Below are positions 1 through 9,206 of a stretch of 64,000 nt of DNA, piece by piece. The notes beneath the pieces were generated by a model. It did not search any database. It had not been told where the DNA came from and worked only from the letters and a program-made list of their open reading frames with translations. The DNA is from Hymenobacter sp. UV11 (lineage in GTDB: Bacteria; Bacteroidota; Bacteroidia; Cytophagales; Hymenobacteraceae). The number at the start of each line of letters is the position of its first letter. Position 1 is the first letter of the stretch. Position numbers and translations under genes: made by a program. The stretch lies in contig NZ_SRII01000002.1 of assembly GCF_004684095.1 (NCBI RefSeq), forward strand, positions 184,593-248,592, in the 5' to 3' direction.

Positions 1-1
1 A

Positions 2-148
2 GGGCTATACTGGATTGACCTGCGCCGCACGAATACCATTCAGACGGTGCTACCGACCTATACCCAAACTTTCCGCAACCTGTTTCCCATCCCCACACGG
101 GAGGTAAACATTACGGGCGGTGTAATCACGCAGAATACGGGTTTCTAA
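2..148 (+). CDS. SusD/RagB-family outer-membrane lipoprotein, C-terminal end only
   Basis: The open frame enters from the left edge and stops with TAA at 146-148, leaving 48 residues. The end reads LFPIPTREVNITGGVITQNTGF in pieces: an LFPIP-x-RE motif followed by a QNxGF terminus. That pair is the usual C-terminal signature of SusD/RagB proteins, which cap SusC/TonB-dependent channels and bind glycans or peptides at the cell surface. The partner SusC gene would lie upstream, outside the window. A terminator hairpin follows directly. The family call rests on the short C-terminal signature alone; substrate cannot be told. Confidence 0.8.
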   Translation, partial: GLYWIDLRRTNTIQTVLPTYTQTFRNLFPIPTREVNITGGVITQNTGF

Positions 149-165
149 ACCTGCTGTACAACGCA

Positions 166-203
166 TAAAAAATCCCCGGTCAAATTGACTGGGGATTTTT
201 TTA
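166..203. terminator. Bidirectional intrinsic terminator between the SusD end and hslU
   Basis: A near-perfect hairpin with A-tract and T-tract flanks: arm AAAAATCCCCGGTCAA pairs with TTGACTGGGGATTTTT with one G-T pair. It can end the rightward SusD transcript and the leftward hslU transcript, whose genes converge here. Confidence 0.85.
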
Positions 204-228
204 TAGCCCTACCCCCTCAAAAAAAAAC

Positions 229-1662
229 TCAGAGAATGTACTGGCTCATGTCGCGGTTTTTCACCATGTCGCGCAGGCGCTCTTCTACCAGCTGGGGCGT
301 GATGGTGAGCTGCGCGCCGGCCGCAATCTTGTCGGGCACGTCGAAAAGCAGGTCGTTGAGCAAGCGGCTCATGACGGTGTGCAGGCGGCGGGCGCCGATG
401 TTTTCGACCTCGCTGTTAACTTCGGCAGCGATGTCGGCCAGTTTGAGCAGGGCTTCGTCTTCGAAGGTAAGCTGCACGTCTTCCGAGGCCAGCAGGGCCT
501 GGTACTGCTTGGTGAGCGCGTTTTTGGGGTCTTTGAGGATGCGGTAAAAGTCGTCCTTGGTCAGGCTTTGCAGCTCGACGCGGATGGGGAAGCGGCCCTG
601 TAGCTCGGGAATAAGGTCGCTGGGCTTGCTGACGTGGAAGGCGCCGGCGGCGATAAACAGGATGTGGTCGGTGTTGACGATGCCATACTTGGTGTTTACG
701 GCCGAGCCTTCCACGATGGGTAGGAGGTCGCGCTGCACGCCTTGGCGGCTCACGTCGGGGCCGCCGCCGCTTTTGCCGCTGCTGGCGGTAGCTACCTTGT
801 CAATCTCATCGATAAAGATGATGCCCGCGTTTTCGGTCTGGCGGATAGCCTCTTCCTTGATTTCGTCCATGTCCACGAGCTTGGCGGCTTCCTCATCGAG
901 GAGGACTTTGCGCGCTTCGGCCACGGTCACTTTGCGCTTGCGCGACTTTTTGGGCATCATTGAGCCCAGCATATCCTGCAGGCCCGACATGGTGGCTTCG
1001 TCCATCATGCCCGGCGCGCCCATAATGCCCACGCTTGGGGCACCCTGCGACACGTTGATTTCGATGCGACGGTCTTCGAGCTCGCCGTTGCGAATTTTCT
1101 GGCGGAAGCGCTCGCGAGTGCGCTCGTTCAACTCCTGGTCCGAGCCTGGCACGGCGTCGCCAGCAATGCGCTCGCCGCTGATGCCGATACCAAAGCCCAA
1201 ACTCGGGCTGCTACCCCCGTCTTTGGCCGGGGCCTTCATGGGCGGGATGAGCGCGTCGAGGATGATATCTTCCACGGCCTGAGCGGCCTGGGCTTTCACT
1301 TCTTCCTGGCGGCGCTGGCGCAGGCGGCTCACAGCCTGCTCGGCCAGGTCGCGCACCATGCTTTCCACGTCGCGGCCCACGTAGCCCACTTCGGTAAACT
1401 TGCTGGCCTCGACCTTCACGAAGGGCGCGTCGGCCAGGATGGCGAGGCGGCGGGCAATCTCGGTTTTGCCCACGCCCGTGGCCCCAATCATGAGGATGTT
1501 GTTGGGCACAATCTCCTTCTGCATGTCGGCCGGGGCATGCAGGCGGCGCCAGCGGTTGCGCAGCGCAATGGCCACGTGGCGCTTGGCCTCGTGCTGGCCA
1601 ATGATGTACTTGTCGAGTTCGGCCACAATCTGGGCCGGGGTCAGGAAGGTGTCGTCTAGCAT
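229..1662 (-). CDS. hslU: ATP-dependent protease ATPase subunit HslU
   Basis: A 477-residue AAA+ unfoldase that feeds substrates to the HslV peptidase in the cytoplasm. Visible features are the N-terminal LTPAQIVAELDKYIIGQ segment typical of HslU/ClpX, Walker A GATGVGKT at about residues 60-67, Walker B IIFIDEIDK in the middle, and a C-terminal tail ending in SQYIL, the part that docks into HslV. The I-domain between Walker A and B makes it somewhat longer than the E. coli protein (443 residues). hslV is not in the window, so the two are not adjacent here. No Shine-Dalgarno site is visible upstream. Confidence 0.96.
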   Translation of the reverse strand: MLDDTFLTPAQIVAELDKYIIGQHEAKRHVAIALRNRWRRLHAPADMQKEIVPNNILMIGATGVGKTEIARRLAILADAPFVKVEASKFTEVGYVGRDVESMVRDLAEQAVSRLRQRRQEEVKAQAAQAVEDIILDALIPPMKAPAKDGGSSPSLGFGIGISGERIAGDAVPGSDQELNERTRERFRQKIRNGELEDRRIEINVSQGAPSVGIMGAPGMMDEATMSGLQDMLGSMMPKKSRKRKVTVAEARKVLLDEEAAKLVDMDEIKEEAIRQTENAGIIFIDEIDKVATASSGKSGGGPDVSRQGVQRDLLPIVEGSAVNTKYGIVNTDHILFIAAGAFHVSKPSDLIPELQGRFPIRVELQSLTKDDFYRILKDPKNALTKQYQALLASEDVQLTFEDEALLKLADIAAEVNSEVENIGARRLHTVMSRLLNDLLFDVPDKIAAGAQLTITPQLVEERLRDMVKNRDMSQYIL

Positions 1663-1695
1663 TCGATGGGAAATCGGGGGGAACGGGGGAATTTA

Positions 1696-1803
1696 AAAAG
1701 AACGTCATGCTGAGCTTGTCGAAGCATCTCGCTTGAATCGTTGGATGGCTACCCAACGGCTTGAGCGAGATGCTTCGACAAGCTCAGCATGACGTTCTTT
1801 TTA
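1696..1803. repeat. Long intergenic inverted repeat, family GTCATGCTGAGC
   Basis: Two arms of roughly 50 bases face each other around an 8-10 base loop near 1746-1753. Each arm carries GTCATGCTGAGCTTGTCGAA followed by GCATCTCGCT, and the outer ends are AAAAAGAACG / CGTTCTTTTT. It sits between the start of hslU and the 3' end of porQ. A diverged relative lies at 48490-48597. It codes for nothing obvious; it looks like a REP/MITE-like palindromic element. Confidence 0.85.
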
Positions 1804-1832
1804 ACACAAAGTTTTTAGCAAACGGTTTATAC

Positions 1833-2864
1833 CTACTCGGTTTTCTTGAAAAGACTATCCAGGCTGCGGCTCAGCGTGAAGTAATTGCTGCTGCCGGCGG
1901 CCTGCAACGTAGCATACGTGTAATCGAGCTGAAACTGCGAAATCCGCACCATGGCTCCGAAGCTGAAGCCCGCGCCGCCGCCCACGTTGTCGAGGCGCAG
2001 CTCGCGGGCTTGCAGGTGGTTGTAGCCCAGGCGCAGGCTTAGGCCCTTGCCCAGCAGCAGCTCGGCGCCCACCGTGAGGTGCCGGGCCAGGTTATCACCA
2101 AAGTTTTTGCGGGCGCGCACCGTATCGCCGGCCGCGTTAGTAGTCGTCGCGCTGGGGTCGAGGTACTGAATATCCCACTGCTGCAAGTGGTGGGCCGTGA
2201 AGGTGAAGCGCAGCGGCATGTGCTCGGGCTTGATGGTGGTGCCCAGCTGCACATCGAGGGGTAGGGGCTCGCGGGCGGTGGCGATGTAGGGCTTTAGCAT
2301 GTAGCCCGCGTTTTTCACCACCAGGCCCACTGTAAAATCCTGGTCCTCGTGCGGTTTGTAGAGCACGCCCGCGTCGGCGGCCAGGCCCACGGCGCGGCTG
2401 CCGGCAATGCCCGACACGGCCAGCTTGGCCGTGACGCCCGCCGTAAACTTGCCCCAGGTGTAGGAGTCGGCCGCCGCCAGCGCGTACTCATTCACTGAAA
2501 AATCGCCCAGTGAGTTGCCTGCAGCATCGTACTGCGGCAGGCTGCCATAGTTCAAATACGTGAGTCCCAGGCCAAAGCGGCCTCGCTTTTCCGTATTAAA
2601 TGTATAGGCCAGGTAGCTCTGCTTGATGTCGGCCACGTAGGCCACGTAGGTGGCGGCCACCGCGTGGTCATTGCCCGCGTAGAGCAGGGCCGGGTTGGCG
2701 AAGAACTGCGTAGGGTCGGTGCTACGGGCCGAGGCCGTCATGCCACCCAGCGCTGCCAGCTGCGCCGAGGGGGGTAGGGAAAGAAACGGAAACGCCGCGC
2801 GGCCCCCAATCTGCGCCTGGGCAGCAAAAGGCAGCAGTAGTAGGAGCGCGGAAAAATGTTTCAT
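1833..2864 (-). CDS. porQ: Type IX secretion system protein PorQ
   Basis: A 343-residue predicted outer-membrane beta-barrel. It has a signal peptide (MKHFSALLLLLPFAAQAQ) and the PorQ hallmark near the N-terminus: FPFLSLPPSAQLAALGG, then DPTQFFANPALL. PorQ works with PorU, PorV and PorZ in the attachment complex that processes T9SS cargo at the cell surface. The start is placed at the Met that opens the signal peptide, not at an earlier in-frame Met ten codons upstream. A TACCTTCG box lies only 4 bases before this ATG, which supports the choice. T9SS cargo and other por-like genes elsewhere in the window fit this call. Confidence 0.88.
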   Translation of the reverse strand: MKHFSALLLLLPFAAQAQIGGRAAFPFLSLPPSAQLAALGGMTASARSTDPTQFFANPALLYAGNDHAVAATYVAYVADIKQSYLAYTFNTEKRGRFGLGLTYLNYGSLPQYDAAGNSLGDFSVNEYALAAADSYTWGKFTAGVTAKLAVSGIAGSRAVGLAADAGVLYKPHEDQDFTVGLVVKNAGYMLKPYIATAREPLPLDVQLGTTIKPEHMPLRFTFTAHHLQQWDIQYLDPSATTTNAAGDTVRARKNFGDNLARHLTVGAELLLGKGLSLRLGYNHLQARELRLDNVGGGAGFSFGAMVRISQFQLDYTYATLQAAGSSNYFTLSRSLDSLFKKTE

Positions 2865-2868
2865 CGTT

Positions 2869-2876
2869 CGAAGGTA
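2869..2876 (-). promoter_or_regulatory. Predicted -7 box (TACCTTCG) of porQ
   Basis: On the minus strand TACCTTCG matches the Bacteroidota -7 consensus TAnnTTTG at 7 of 8 positions. It ends 4 bases before the porQ ATG, so the mRNA would be nearly leaderless. A TTG lies 15 bases further upstream, closer than the usual 19-20. Confidence 0.5.
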
Positions 2877-2894
2877 ACGAGCGGCCCGAGACAA

Positions 2895-2967
2895 AATTTC
2901 GCACGGAGTTCACAGAGTTAAAGGAGTTTTTTAGCTCTGTGCAACTCCGTGAACTCCGTGCGAAATT
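2895..2967. repeat. Intergenic inverted repeat, family GCACGGAGTTCAC
   Basis: Arms AATTTCGCACGGAGTTCAC and GTGAACTCCGTGCGAAATT are perfect complements at the ends of a 73-base element. Further imperfect pairing (ACAGAG / CTCTGTG) continues inward. It lies between the start of porQ and the 3' end of lon, and its right end comes within 3 bases of the lon stop codon, so it may also serve as a lon terminator. Confidence 0.8.
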
Positions 2968-2969
2968 AC

Positions 2970-5477
2970 CTATTGTACCTCTACGCTGGGGCCGAGGGGG
3001 GTAGGGGCCTCGTCGCGCACGGGCAGCTTCTGGGGGCGGGCCACCAGCTCGGGCAGCAGGGCCACGGCCAGCACATCGTCCACGCGCTCGGCGTAGTGAA
3101 TGTGCACACCCTTGAGGTAATCGCCGCCGATTTCCTCCACGTCCTTGCGGTTTTTGGGCGACAGAATAATCAGGTTGATGCCCGCGCGGCGCGCGGCCAG
3201 CAGCTTTTCCTTGATGCCGCCCACCGGCAGCACCCGGCCGCGCAGCGTGATTTCGCCGGTCATGGCCATTTTCGGCCGAATCTTGCGCTGGGTGTAGGCC
3301 GAGGCAATGCTGGTGAAAATGGCGATGCCCGCGCTCGGCCCATCCTTCGGAATGCCGCCCTCGGGGAAGTGAATGTGCAGGTCGTACTGCTCAAACAAGC
3401 GGTGGTCGATGCCCAGCTCGTCGCCCCGCGAGCGCAGGTAGGAGAGGGCCGTAATGGCCGATTCCTTCATCACGTCGCCAAGCTGGCCGCTCAGCGTGAG
3501 CTTGCCCCGACCGCGGCTCAAGAGGCTCTCTACGAATAAGATATCGCCGCCCACGCTCGTCCAGGCCAGACCCGTAACTACGCCGGCCGTGTCGTGGTCC
3601 TGGTCCTTATCGCGCTCGAAGCGCGGCGCCCCCAGAATCTTGAGCACGTCGCTCGGCTCAAGTTGGGGGGGTAGGGTTTCCTTGCTGGCCTTGCGGCGGG
3701 CCAGGTTGCGGGTGAGGGCCGCCAGCTGGCGCTCCAGGCTGCGCACGCCGCTCTCGCGGGTATAATCGTCGGCCACGCGGTGCAGGGCGGCATCGCTGAT
3801 TTTAACCTCCGTCTCGCCCAGGCCGTGTTCGTGCAACTGCTTGGGCCAGAGATGCTTCTTGGCAATCTGCACCTTTTCCTCCTGGGTGTAGCCGGTGAGG
3901 TCGATAATCTCCATTCGGTCGCGTAGGGCGGGCTGAATGGTATCGAGCGAGTTGGCCGTGGCGATGAATAGCACCCGGCTCAGGTCGTACTCCACCTCTA
4001 GGTAGTTATCCGTGAAGGTCGAGTTTTGCTCGGGGTCCAGCACTTCCAGCAGGGCCGACGACGGGTCGCCCCGGAAGTCGCTGCTCACCTTGTCAATCTC
4101 GTCCAGAATGATAACCGGGTTGCTCACGCCGGCCTTCTTTATCTGCGAGATAATGCGGCCGGGCATGGCGCCCACGTAGGTTTTGCGGTGGCCCCGAATC
4201 TCAGCTTCGTCGCGCACGCCGCCCAGGCTCAAGCGCACGTACTTGCGGCCCAGCGCCTGCGCAATGCTGCGGCCCAGCGAAGTTTTGCCCACGCCGGGCG
4301 GGCCGTAGAGGCACAAAATCGGCGCCTTCAAATCCTGCTTCAGCTTGAGTACGGCCAGGTATTCGAGAATGCGCTCCTTCACCTTTTCGAGGCCGAAGTG
4401 GTCGGCGTCGAGGATTTTCTTGCTCGTTTTGAGGTTGAATTTGTCCTTGGTTGTCTCGCCCCAGGGCAGGTCCAGCAGAAACTCTACGTAGTTGAGCGTC
4501 ACCGGGTAGTCGGGCGACATCTGGTTGAGGCGCGTGAGCTTGCTCAGCTCCTTGTCGAAGTGCTTGGCCGTGGCCTCGGGCCATTTTTTGGTGAGGGCCC
4601 GCTCGCGTAGTGCAGCTATGTCGCCCTCGGGGCTGCCTTCGCCCTGGCCTAGCTCGTCCTGCAAGGTTTTGAGCTGCTTGCGCAGGAAGTATTCGCGCTG
4701 CTCGGCGTCGATACCGGTGTGCACCTTAGTGCGAATGTCGTTTTTAATCTCCAACAGCTCAATCTGGCGCAGTAGCGCCTCAAGCAGCTGGCGGGCCTGG
4801 GCCTCGGGCTCGGCTAGCTCCAGCAGCAGCTGCTTGGCGGGCAGCTCCAGCTGCACGTTAGACGACAGAAAGTGAATAAGAAACGCCGGCGACTGAATGC
4901 CTTCGAGCATGTTGCGCGCCTCCATGGGTATTTCGGGCGTCAGCTCCAGCACTTTGCTGGCGGCCTCACGCAGGCTTTGCAGCAGCACCAGCTCGCCGTC
5001 GATGGTTGTGTCAAGCGCTTTCTCTTCAAAGTACGTGGCCCGCACCGTGAGCTGCGGCGTGTGCGTGAGCTGCTCGCCCACCGCAAAGCGCATCTGCCCC
5101 TGAATGATGATGGTCACCGTATCGTCGGGCTGGTCGATGACCTTGAGAATGCGGGCCAGCGTACCCACCGGGTACAGGTCCTCGGCGGTGGGCTCGTCGG
5201 CGTCGGGCTGGCGCTGGGCCACCACGCCGATGAGCTTTTCGTTTTTGGCGGCCAGCTTGCGCACCAGCCGAATACTTTTTTTGCGCGTCACCGTCACGGG
5301 CAGCACTACCCCCGGAAAGAGCACCGTATTGCGCACGGGCAGAATGGCCAGCACATCGGGCGCATCGGCGGCAGAAAGCAGGTGGTCGGGGTCAGCGGCC
5401 ATAATGGCAATGGCATCGGAAGGCGAATCGGGGCCGCCAGCCAGCGCGTGGCTGGGGCGGAGCAAATCAAAGGGCAT
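2970..5477 (-). CDS. lon: Endopeptidase La (Lon protease)
   Basis: An ATP-dependent cytoplasmic protease of 835 residues with the class A Lon layout. The N-terminal substrate domain begins at [20 protein letters not shown]. The AAA+ module has Walker [10 protein letters not shown] and Walker [11 protein letters not shown]. The C-terminal peptidase has the catalytic serine in [14 protein letters not shown] and the lysine in [14 protein letters not shown]. An in-frame frame extends 45 codons further upstream, but those residues do not resemble Lon, so the start is placed at MPFDLLRP; a further Met 25 codons inside is also possible. A TTGCTTTG box stands three bases before the chosen ATG. Confidence 0.95.
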   Translation of the reverse strand: MPFDLLRPSHALAGGPDSPSDAIAIMAADPDHLLSAADAPDVLAILPVRNTVLFPGVVLPVTVTRKKSIRLVRKLAAKNEKLIGVVAQRQPDADEPTAEDLYPVGTLARILKVIDQPDDTVTIIIQGQMRFAVGEQLTHTPQLTVRATYFEEKALDTTIDGELVLLQSLREAASKVLELTPEIPMEARNMLEGIQSPAFLIHFLSSNVQLELPAKQLLLELAEPEAQARQLLEALLRQIELLEIKNDIRTKVHTGIDAEQREYFLRKQLKTLQDELGQGEGSPEGDIAALRERALTKKWPEATAKHFDKELSKLTRLNQMSPDYPVTLNYVEFLLDLPWGETTKDKFNLKTSKKILDADHFGLEKVKERILEYLAVLKLKQDLKAPILCLYGPPGVGKTSLGRSIAQALGRKYVRLSLGGVRDEAEIRGHRKTYVGAMPGRIISQIKKAGVSNPVIILDEIDKVSSDFRGDPSSALLEVLDPEQNSTFTDNYLEVEYDLSRVLFIATANSLDTIQPALRDRMEIIDLTGYTQEEKVQIAKKHLWPKQLHEHGLGETEVKISDAALHRVADDYTRESGVRSLERQLAALTRNLARRKASKETLPPQLEPSDVLKILGAPRFERDKDQDHDTAGVVTGLAWTSVGGDILFVESLLSRGRGKLTLSGQLGDVMKESAITALSYLRSRGDELGIDHRLFEQYDLHIHFPEGGIPKDGPSAGIAIFTSIASAYTQRKIRPKMAMTGEITLRGRVLPVGGIKEKLLAARRAGINLIILSPKNRKDVEEIGGDYLKGVHIHYAERVDDVLAVALLPELVARPQKLPVRDEAPTPLGPSVEVQ

Positions 5478-5711
5478 GGGCAAAGCAAAAAAGAGGTCGG
5501 CCAAAGCCAGCCTGGGGCTGCCACTCTGGCAGCCAGCTACCGCTTGGCTAAGATACAGCCGAGGCAACGGGGTAGGGCGGCAAGGCCCGTGCCAGCCCGC
5601 GCCGGCCGCCAATCCGGCGGCTTACTTTACCCACGGGCATAGTAATTTGCTGATACTGGCAGTTTGGTGAGAACTTGCACGTTCTTATTATTTTCCATTT
5701 ATTTAGGCTTT

Positions 5712-7784
5712 ATGTTTCGCTCGCTGCTACTCTATACACTGGGTTGCTGGCTGGTGCTGGTAGGTGGCCAGCTGCCTGCCGCCGCGCAGCGCGCCCCGCG
5801 CCCCACCAAGGCCCAGCCCACCCCCGCTGCCCCTACCCCCCCCACCTACCGGCAACGCGCCCTGCGAGGCCGCGTGACGCGCCGCCTGCGCGTGCACGCC
5901 GACGGCACGCCCGACTTTCCGAACGTCAACCGCATCGCGTTTTTCGAAGATAAAAAGGCCCTCAAAGCCATCCAGAAAGCCGAGCGCCGCCACCGCTACG
6001 CCGAGGCCAAAGCGTTGCTGACTACCTACGTGGGCCAGTTTGGCATCGAGAATTTTTACCGGAATACCGACATGCTCTGGCACCTGGGGCAGCTCTTGCA
6101 GCGCGACAGTGCCAATGCGCGGTCGCAGGAATTGGCCAAGGCGTATTTCCGGCTGGCGCTCAAGCACCACCGCACCGACATCCGGCGCGTGCAGCTTTAC
6201 TACGACTCGCTGGAGGAAAGGACCGCCGACCTCTACGTGCCGCTCAAAGTGTACTATGAGGTGGTGGAGTACCGCAAGAGCCTCAACACCTTCCACCCGC
6301 CCAAAAACGTGTACACCAACATGGGCGACGCCATCAACTCGAAGTTTCCGGATTACGGTCCCGCGCTGGGCGCCGCCGATACCGTGCTGCTGTTCAGCTC
6401 GAAGCGCCAGATGGGCAAGGGCGTGCGCGCCAAGGAAGACGAAAACCTCTACGTCTCGCACCTCGAAGCGCCCAACGTGTGGTCGGAGGCCCAGCCGCTG
6501 CCCAAGCCCATAAATTCGGTTTATAATGAGGGCTCGGCCTGCTTCTCGCACGATGGCCGCACCATTTTCTTCGCGCGCTGCGAGTGCCCTACCTGCCACG
6601 GCAACTGCGACCTCTTCACCGCCACGCTCGGCAAAGACGGCCAGTGGAGCAACCCCAAAAGCCTCGGCCCGCTCGTAAACTCGCCCGCCTGGGACTCGCA
6701 GCCCACGCTCTCGCCCAAGGAAGACACGCTCTACTTCGCCTCCGACCGGCTCGGCGGCTTTGGCCTCAGCGACATTTACTACACCGTGAAGGGCAAGAAC
6801 GGCCAGTGGGGTAGGGCCCTGAACCTGGGCCCTACCGTAAACACCCGCGAGAGCGAAGTGAGCCCGTTTTTTCACCCGCTCTACCAGGTGCTGTACTTCA
6901 GCTCGCGCGGGCAGCTGCTCAATTTTGGCGATTTTGACATCTACAAAACCTACCGGGTAGGCGGGCGCTGGCAGGAGCCGCGCAACATCGGTCCGCTGGT
7001 AAATGGCAAGGGGTCAGAATATTACTTCACTATCGACAGCCAGAGCAAGAACCTCTACTACGCCCGCTCCGAGGCCCAGGACATGCAGAACCTGGACCTC
7101 TATTCCTTTCCGCTGCCCATGGAGGCCCAGCCGCTGGCTACCACTCAGGTAGCCGGCACGCTGCTCGACTCGGTGAGCAACCGGCCGTTGAAAGGTATTG
7201 TGAGCATCATCGACTTGGATAATGGTGTCGAAGTAGCCAGCAAGTACCTGCGGCCCGACGGCTCTTTCGATTTTGAGCTCATGGATGGCTCGCACTACGC
7301 CATGCTCATCCAGAGCCCCGACGCCTTCACGGTCGAGAAGAAGTTTGAGCTAAAGGGCGATACCGTGATGAGCCTGCTTACCAACAGCATTGACTACAAG
7401 CTACCACTCATCTTCAAAAACATTGAATTTGAGGCTGGTAAATCGGGGATATTGCCTAGTATGTACCCCACGCTCGACCGCATCACGCTGTTTTTGGTTG
7501 ACCACCCCACGTTTCGGCTCAGCATTGCGGGCTACACCGACGGCCGCGGCGACCCCGACGTGAACGAGAAGCTCTCGCAGGACCGCGCCGAGGAAATCCG
7601 CCGCTACATCGAGCGCAAGGGCAAACTCAAGCCCAACCGCATCGAAAGCTTCGGCTACGGCTCCAGCAAGCCCCTCAAAGACGAAGTGACCGAGGCCGAC
7701 GCCCGCATCAATCGCCGCGTCGAGTTCCGGCTGATTAAGCCCGAGGGGGAGAAAAACGTGGGCGGTGGGGCCGACTGGAAATAG
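5712..7784 (+). CDS. PorE-like OmpA-family periplasmic/outer-membrane protein (TPR, PD40 propeller, CRD, OmpA)
   Basis: A 690-residue exported protein. In order: a signal peptide (MFRSLLLYTLGCWLVLVGG), a helical TPR-like region (about 60-190), a PD40/WD40-like propeller (about 200-480, with repeats such as SPKEDTLYFASDRLGGFG and HPLYQVLYFSSRG), a carboxypeptidase-regulatory-like fold (about 490-560, VAGTLLDSVSNRPLKG), and an OmpA peptidoglycan-binding domain (about 580-690, GYTDGRGD and NRRVEFR). This order matches PorE, which links the T9SS to peptidoglycan. One propeller blade carries a cysteine cluster, ARCECPTCHGNC. The start is set at the signal-peptide Met rather than 16 codons upstream. 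Many OmpA-PD40 paralogues exist, so the PorE assignment is by architecture only. Confidence 0.75.
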   Translation: MFRSLLLYTLGCWLVLVGGQLPAAAQRAPRPTKAQPTPAAPTPPTYRQRALRGRVTRRLRVHADGTPDFPNVNRIAFFEDKKALKAIQKAERRHRYAEAKALLTTYVGQFGIENFYRNTDMLWHLGQLLQRDSANARSQELAKAYFRLALKHHRTDIRRVQLYYDSLEERTADLYVPLKVYYEVVEYRKSLNTFHPPKNVYTNMGDAINSKFPDYGPALGAADTVLLFSSKRQMGKGVRAKEDENLYVSHLEAPNVWSEAQPLPKPINSVYNEGSACFSHDGRTIFFARCECPTCHGNCDLFTATLGKDGQWSNPKSLGPLVNSPAWDSQPTLSPKEDTLYFASDRLGGFGLSDIYYTVKGKNGQWGRALNLGPTVNTRESEVSPFFHPLYQVLYFSSRGQLLNFGDFDIYKTYRVGGRWQEPRNIGPLVNGKGSEYYFTIDSQSKNLYYARSEAQDMQNLDLYSFPLPMEAQPLATTQVAGTLLDSVSNRPLKGIVSIIDLDNGVEVASKYLRPDGSFDFELMDGSHYAMLIQSPDAFTVEKKFELKGDTVMSLLTNSIDYKLPLIFKNIEFEAGKSGILPSMYPTLDRITLFLVDHPTFRLSIAGYTDGRGDPDVNEKLSQDRAEEIRRYIERKGKLKPNRIESFGYGSSKPLKDEVTEADARINRRVEFRLIKPEGEKNVGGGADWK

Positions 7785-8051
7785 CGCCTACTTAGGCAAT
7801 AATACTGGCCAGCGGCGGCGCAGGCGAGAATATTTTGCAAGCGCCGAAGCGTTTGCATTTCAGCTAACTGGCGGGCGGTATGCTCTGGGTTAAGCAGGTT
7901 GTCGGACAAAGCAGGTTGGCTAGCGGGCGCAGGATTGCGTAAAACAGGCAGGCACCTACTGCCTGAGCCGTCGATACTTGGCCTGCGCGCCAAGAGCCAG
8001 CCGGGGGGTAGGGAAGTCCACCGCACCTTAACCGCACCGTTTATGCTAGCT

Positions 8052-9194
8052 ATGAATTACCGGGGCCCTTACCGGGTCCGCGTCGAACAAAAGCCCATGC
8101 CCGAAATCCTGCACCCGCAGGATGCCATCGTGCGTGTGACCCGCTCCTGCATCTGCGGCTCCGACCTGCACCTCTACCACGGCCTCGTGCCCGATACCCG
8201 CGTGGGTACCACGTTTGGCCACGAGTTTGTGGGCATTGTGGAGGAAGTAGGGCCCGATGTAACCAAGATTAAAGTCGGCGACCAGGTGCTGGTGCCGTTC
8301 AACATCGCTTGCGGCGAGTGCGTATTCTGCAAGCAGGAAATGTACGGTAACTGCCACGAGTCGAACTCGCAATCGACGGCCGTGGGGGCTATTTTTGGTT
8401 ACTCGCACACTGCCGGCGGCTACAACGGCGGCCAGGCCGAGTACGCCCGCGTGCCGTACGCCAACGTTGGCCCCACGGTGATTCCGCCCGACATGGACCC
8501 CGACGATGCCGTGCTGCTTACCGACGTGGTGCCGACCGGCTACCAAGCTGCCGAGATGGGCGGCATCCAGACCGGCGATACCGTAGTGGTATTTGGTGCC
8601 GGCCCGGTGGGCATTATGGCTGCCAAGTGCGCCTGGCTGTTTGGCGCGGGCCGCGTCATCATCATCGACCACGTAGAGTACCGCCTCGAATTTGCGCGTA
8701 ACTACGCTCAGTGCGAGGCCTACAACTTTGAATCGCTGGAAGACCCGGTGATGTTTATCAAGAAGACCACCGGCTGGCTGGGCGCCGACGTCTGCATCGA
8801 CGCCGTGGGGGCCGACGCCGCCGGCAACGCCATGCAAACCCTCACCGGCCGCAAGCTTATGCTCCAAGCTGGCTCGGCCACGGCGCTGCACTGGGCCATT
8901 AACGCGGTGAAAAAAGGCGGTATCGTGTCCATTGTGGGCGTGTACGGGCCTACCGACAACCTCGTGCCCATCGGCAACATGATGAATAAGGGCCTGACCC
9001 TGCGCGGCAACCAGACTTCGGTGAAGCGCCTGCTGCCGCGCCTCATCGAGCACGTGCAGGCCGGCCGCCTCAACCCCAAGGGCATTATCACGCACCGCAT
9101 GCCGCTGGAGGAAGCCGCCGACGCCTACCACATTTTTTCGGCCAAGCTGGACGACTGCATCAAAACGGTGCTCATCCCTTCTGCCCGCCCTTAA
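8052..9194 (+). CDS. Zinc-dependent alcohol/formaldehyde dehydrogenase family protein (MDR)
   Basis: A 380-residue medium-chain dehydrogenase that would oxidise an alcohol or aldehyde adduct with NAD(P)+. Catalytic-zinc ligands are seen in CICGSDLHLYHG and GHEFVG, with an Asp in LLTDVVPTGYQ. The structural zinc site has all four cysteines in CGECVFCKQEMYGNC. The Rossmann motif is VVFGAGPVGIMAAK. The TDVxPTGY block resembles glutathione-independent formaldehyde-dehydrogenase-like members. The start is placed at MNYRGPYRV; a Met three codons earlier is also possible. Only 12 bases separate its stop from the next gene, so the two are probably co-transcribed. Confidence 0.88.
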   Translation: MNYRGPYRVRVEQKPMPEILHPQDAIVRVTRSCICGSDLHLYHGLVPDTRVGTTFGHEFVGIVEEVGPDVTKIKVGDQVLVPFNIACGECVFCKQEMYGNCHESNSQSTAVGAIFGYSHTAGGYNGGQAEYARVPYANVGPTVIPPDMDPDDAVLLTDVVPTGYQAAEMGGIQTGDTVVVFGAGPVGIMAAKCAWLFGAGRVIIIDHVEYRLEFARNYAQCEAYNFESLEDPVMFIKKTTGWLGADVCIDAVGADAAGNAMQTLTGRKLMLQAGSATALHWAINAVKKGGIVSIVGVYGPTDNLVPIGNMMNKGLTLRGNQTSVKRLLPRLIEHVQAGRLNPKGIITHRMPLEEAADAYHIFSAKLDDCIKTVLIPSARP

Positions 9195-9206
9195 TCACGA
9201 AGCCTT

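Noticed and set aside
1696..1803. Insertion sequence remnant with terminal inverted repeats
   Set aside because: No transposase fragment or target-site duplication is visible; the element is only about 100 bases and nearly fully paired, so it is listed as an intergenic repeat.
5727..6875. A 382-codon frame antisense to the PorE-like gene
   Set aside because: The composition (Val, Gly, Ala, His, Arg) is that of a GC-rich shadow and the opposite strand encodes a protein with clear domains.
7655..8026. A 123-codon minus-strand frame between the PorE-like gene and the dehydrogenase
   Set aside because: More than a third overlaps the OmpA domain codons of the real gene, and the rest has no features.
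8046..9131. A 361-codon frame antisense to the dehydrogenase
   Set aside because: Its residues show no family motif, while the plus strand has all zinc and NAD motifs.
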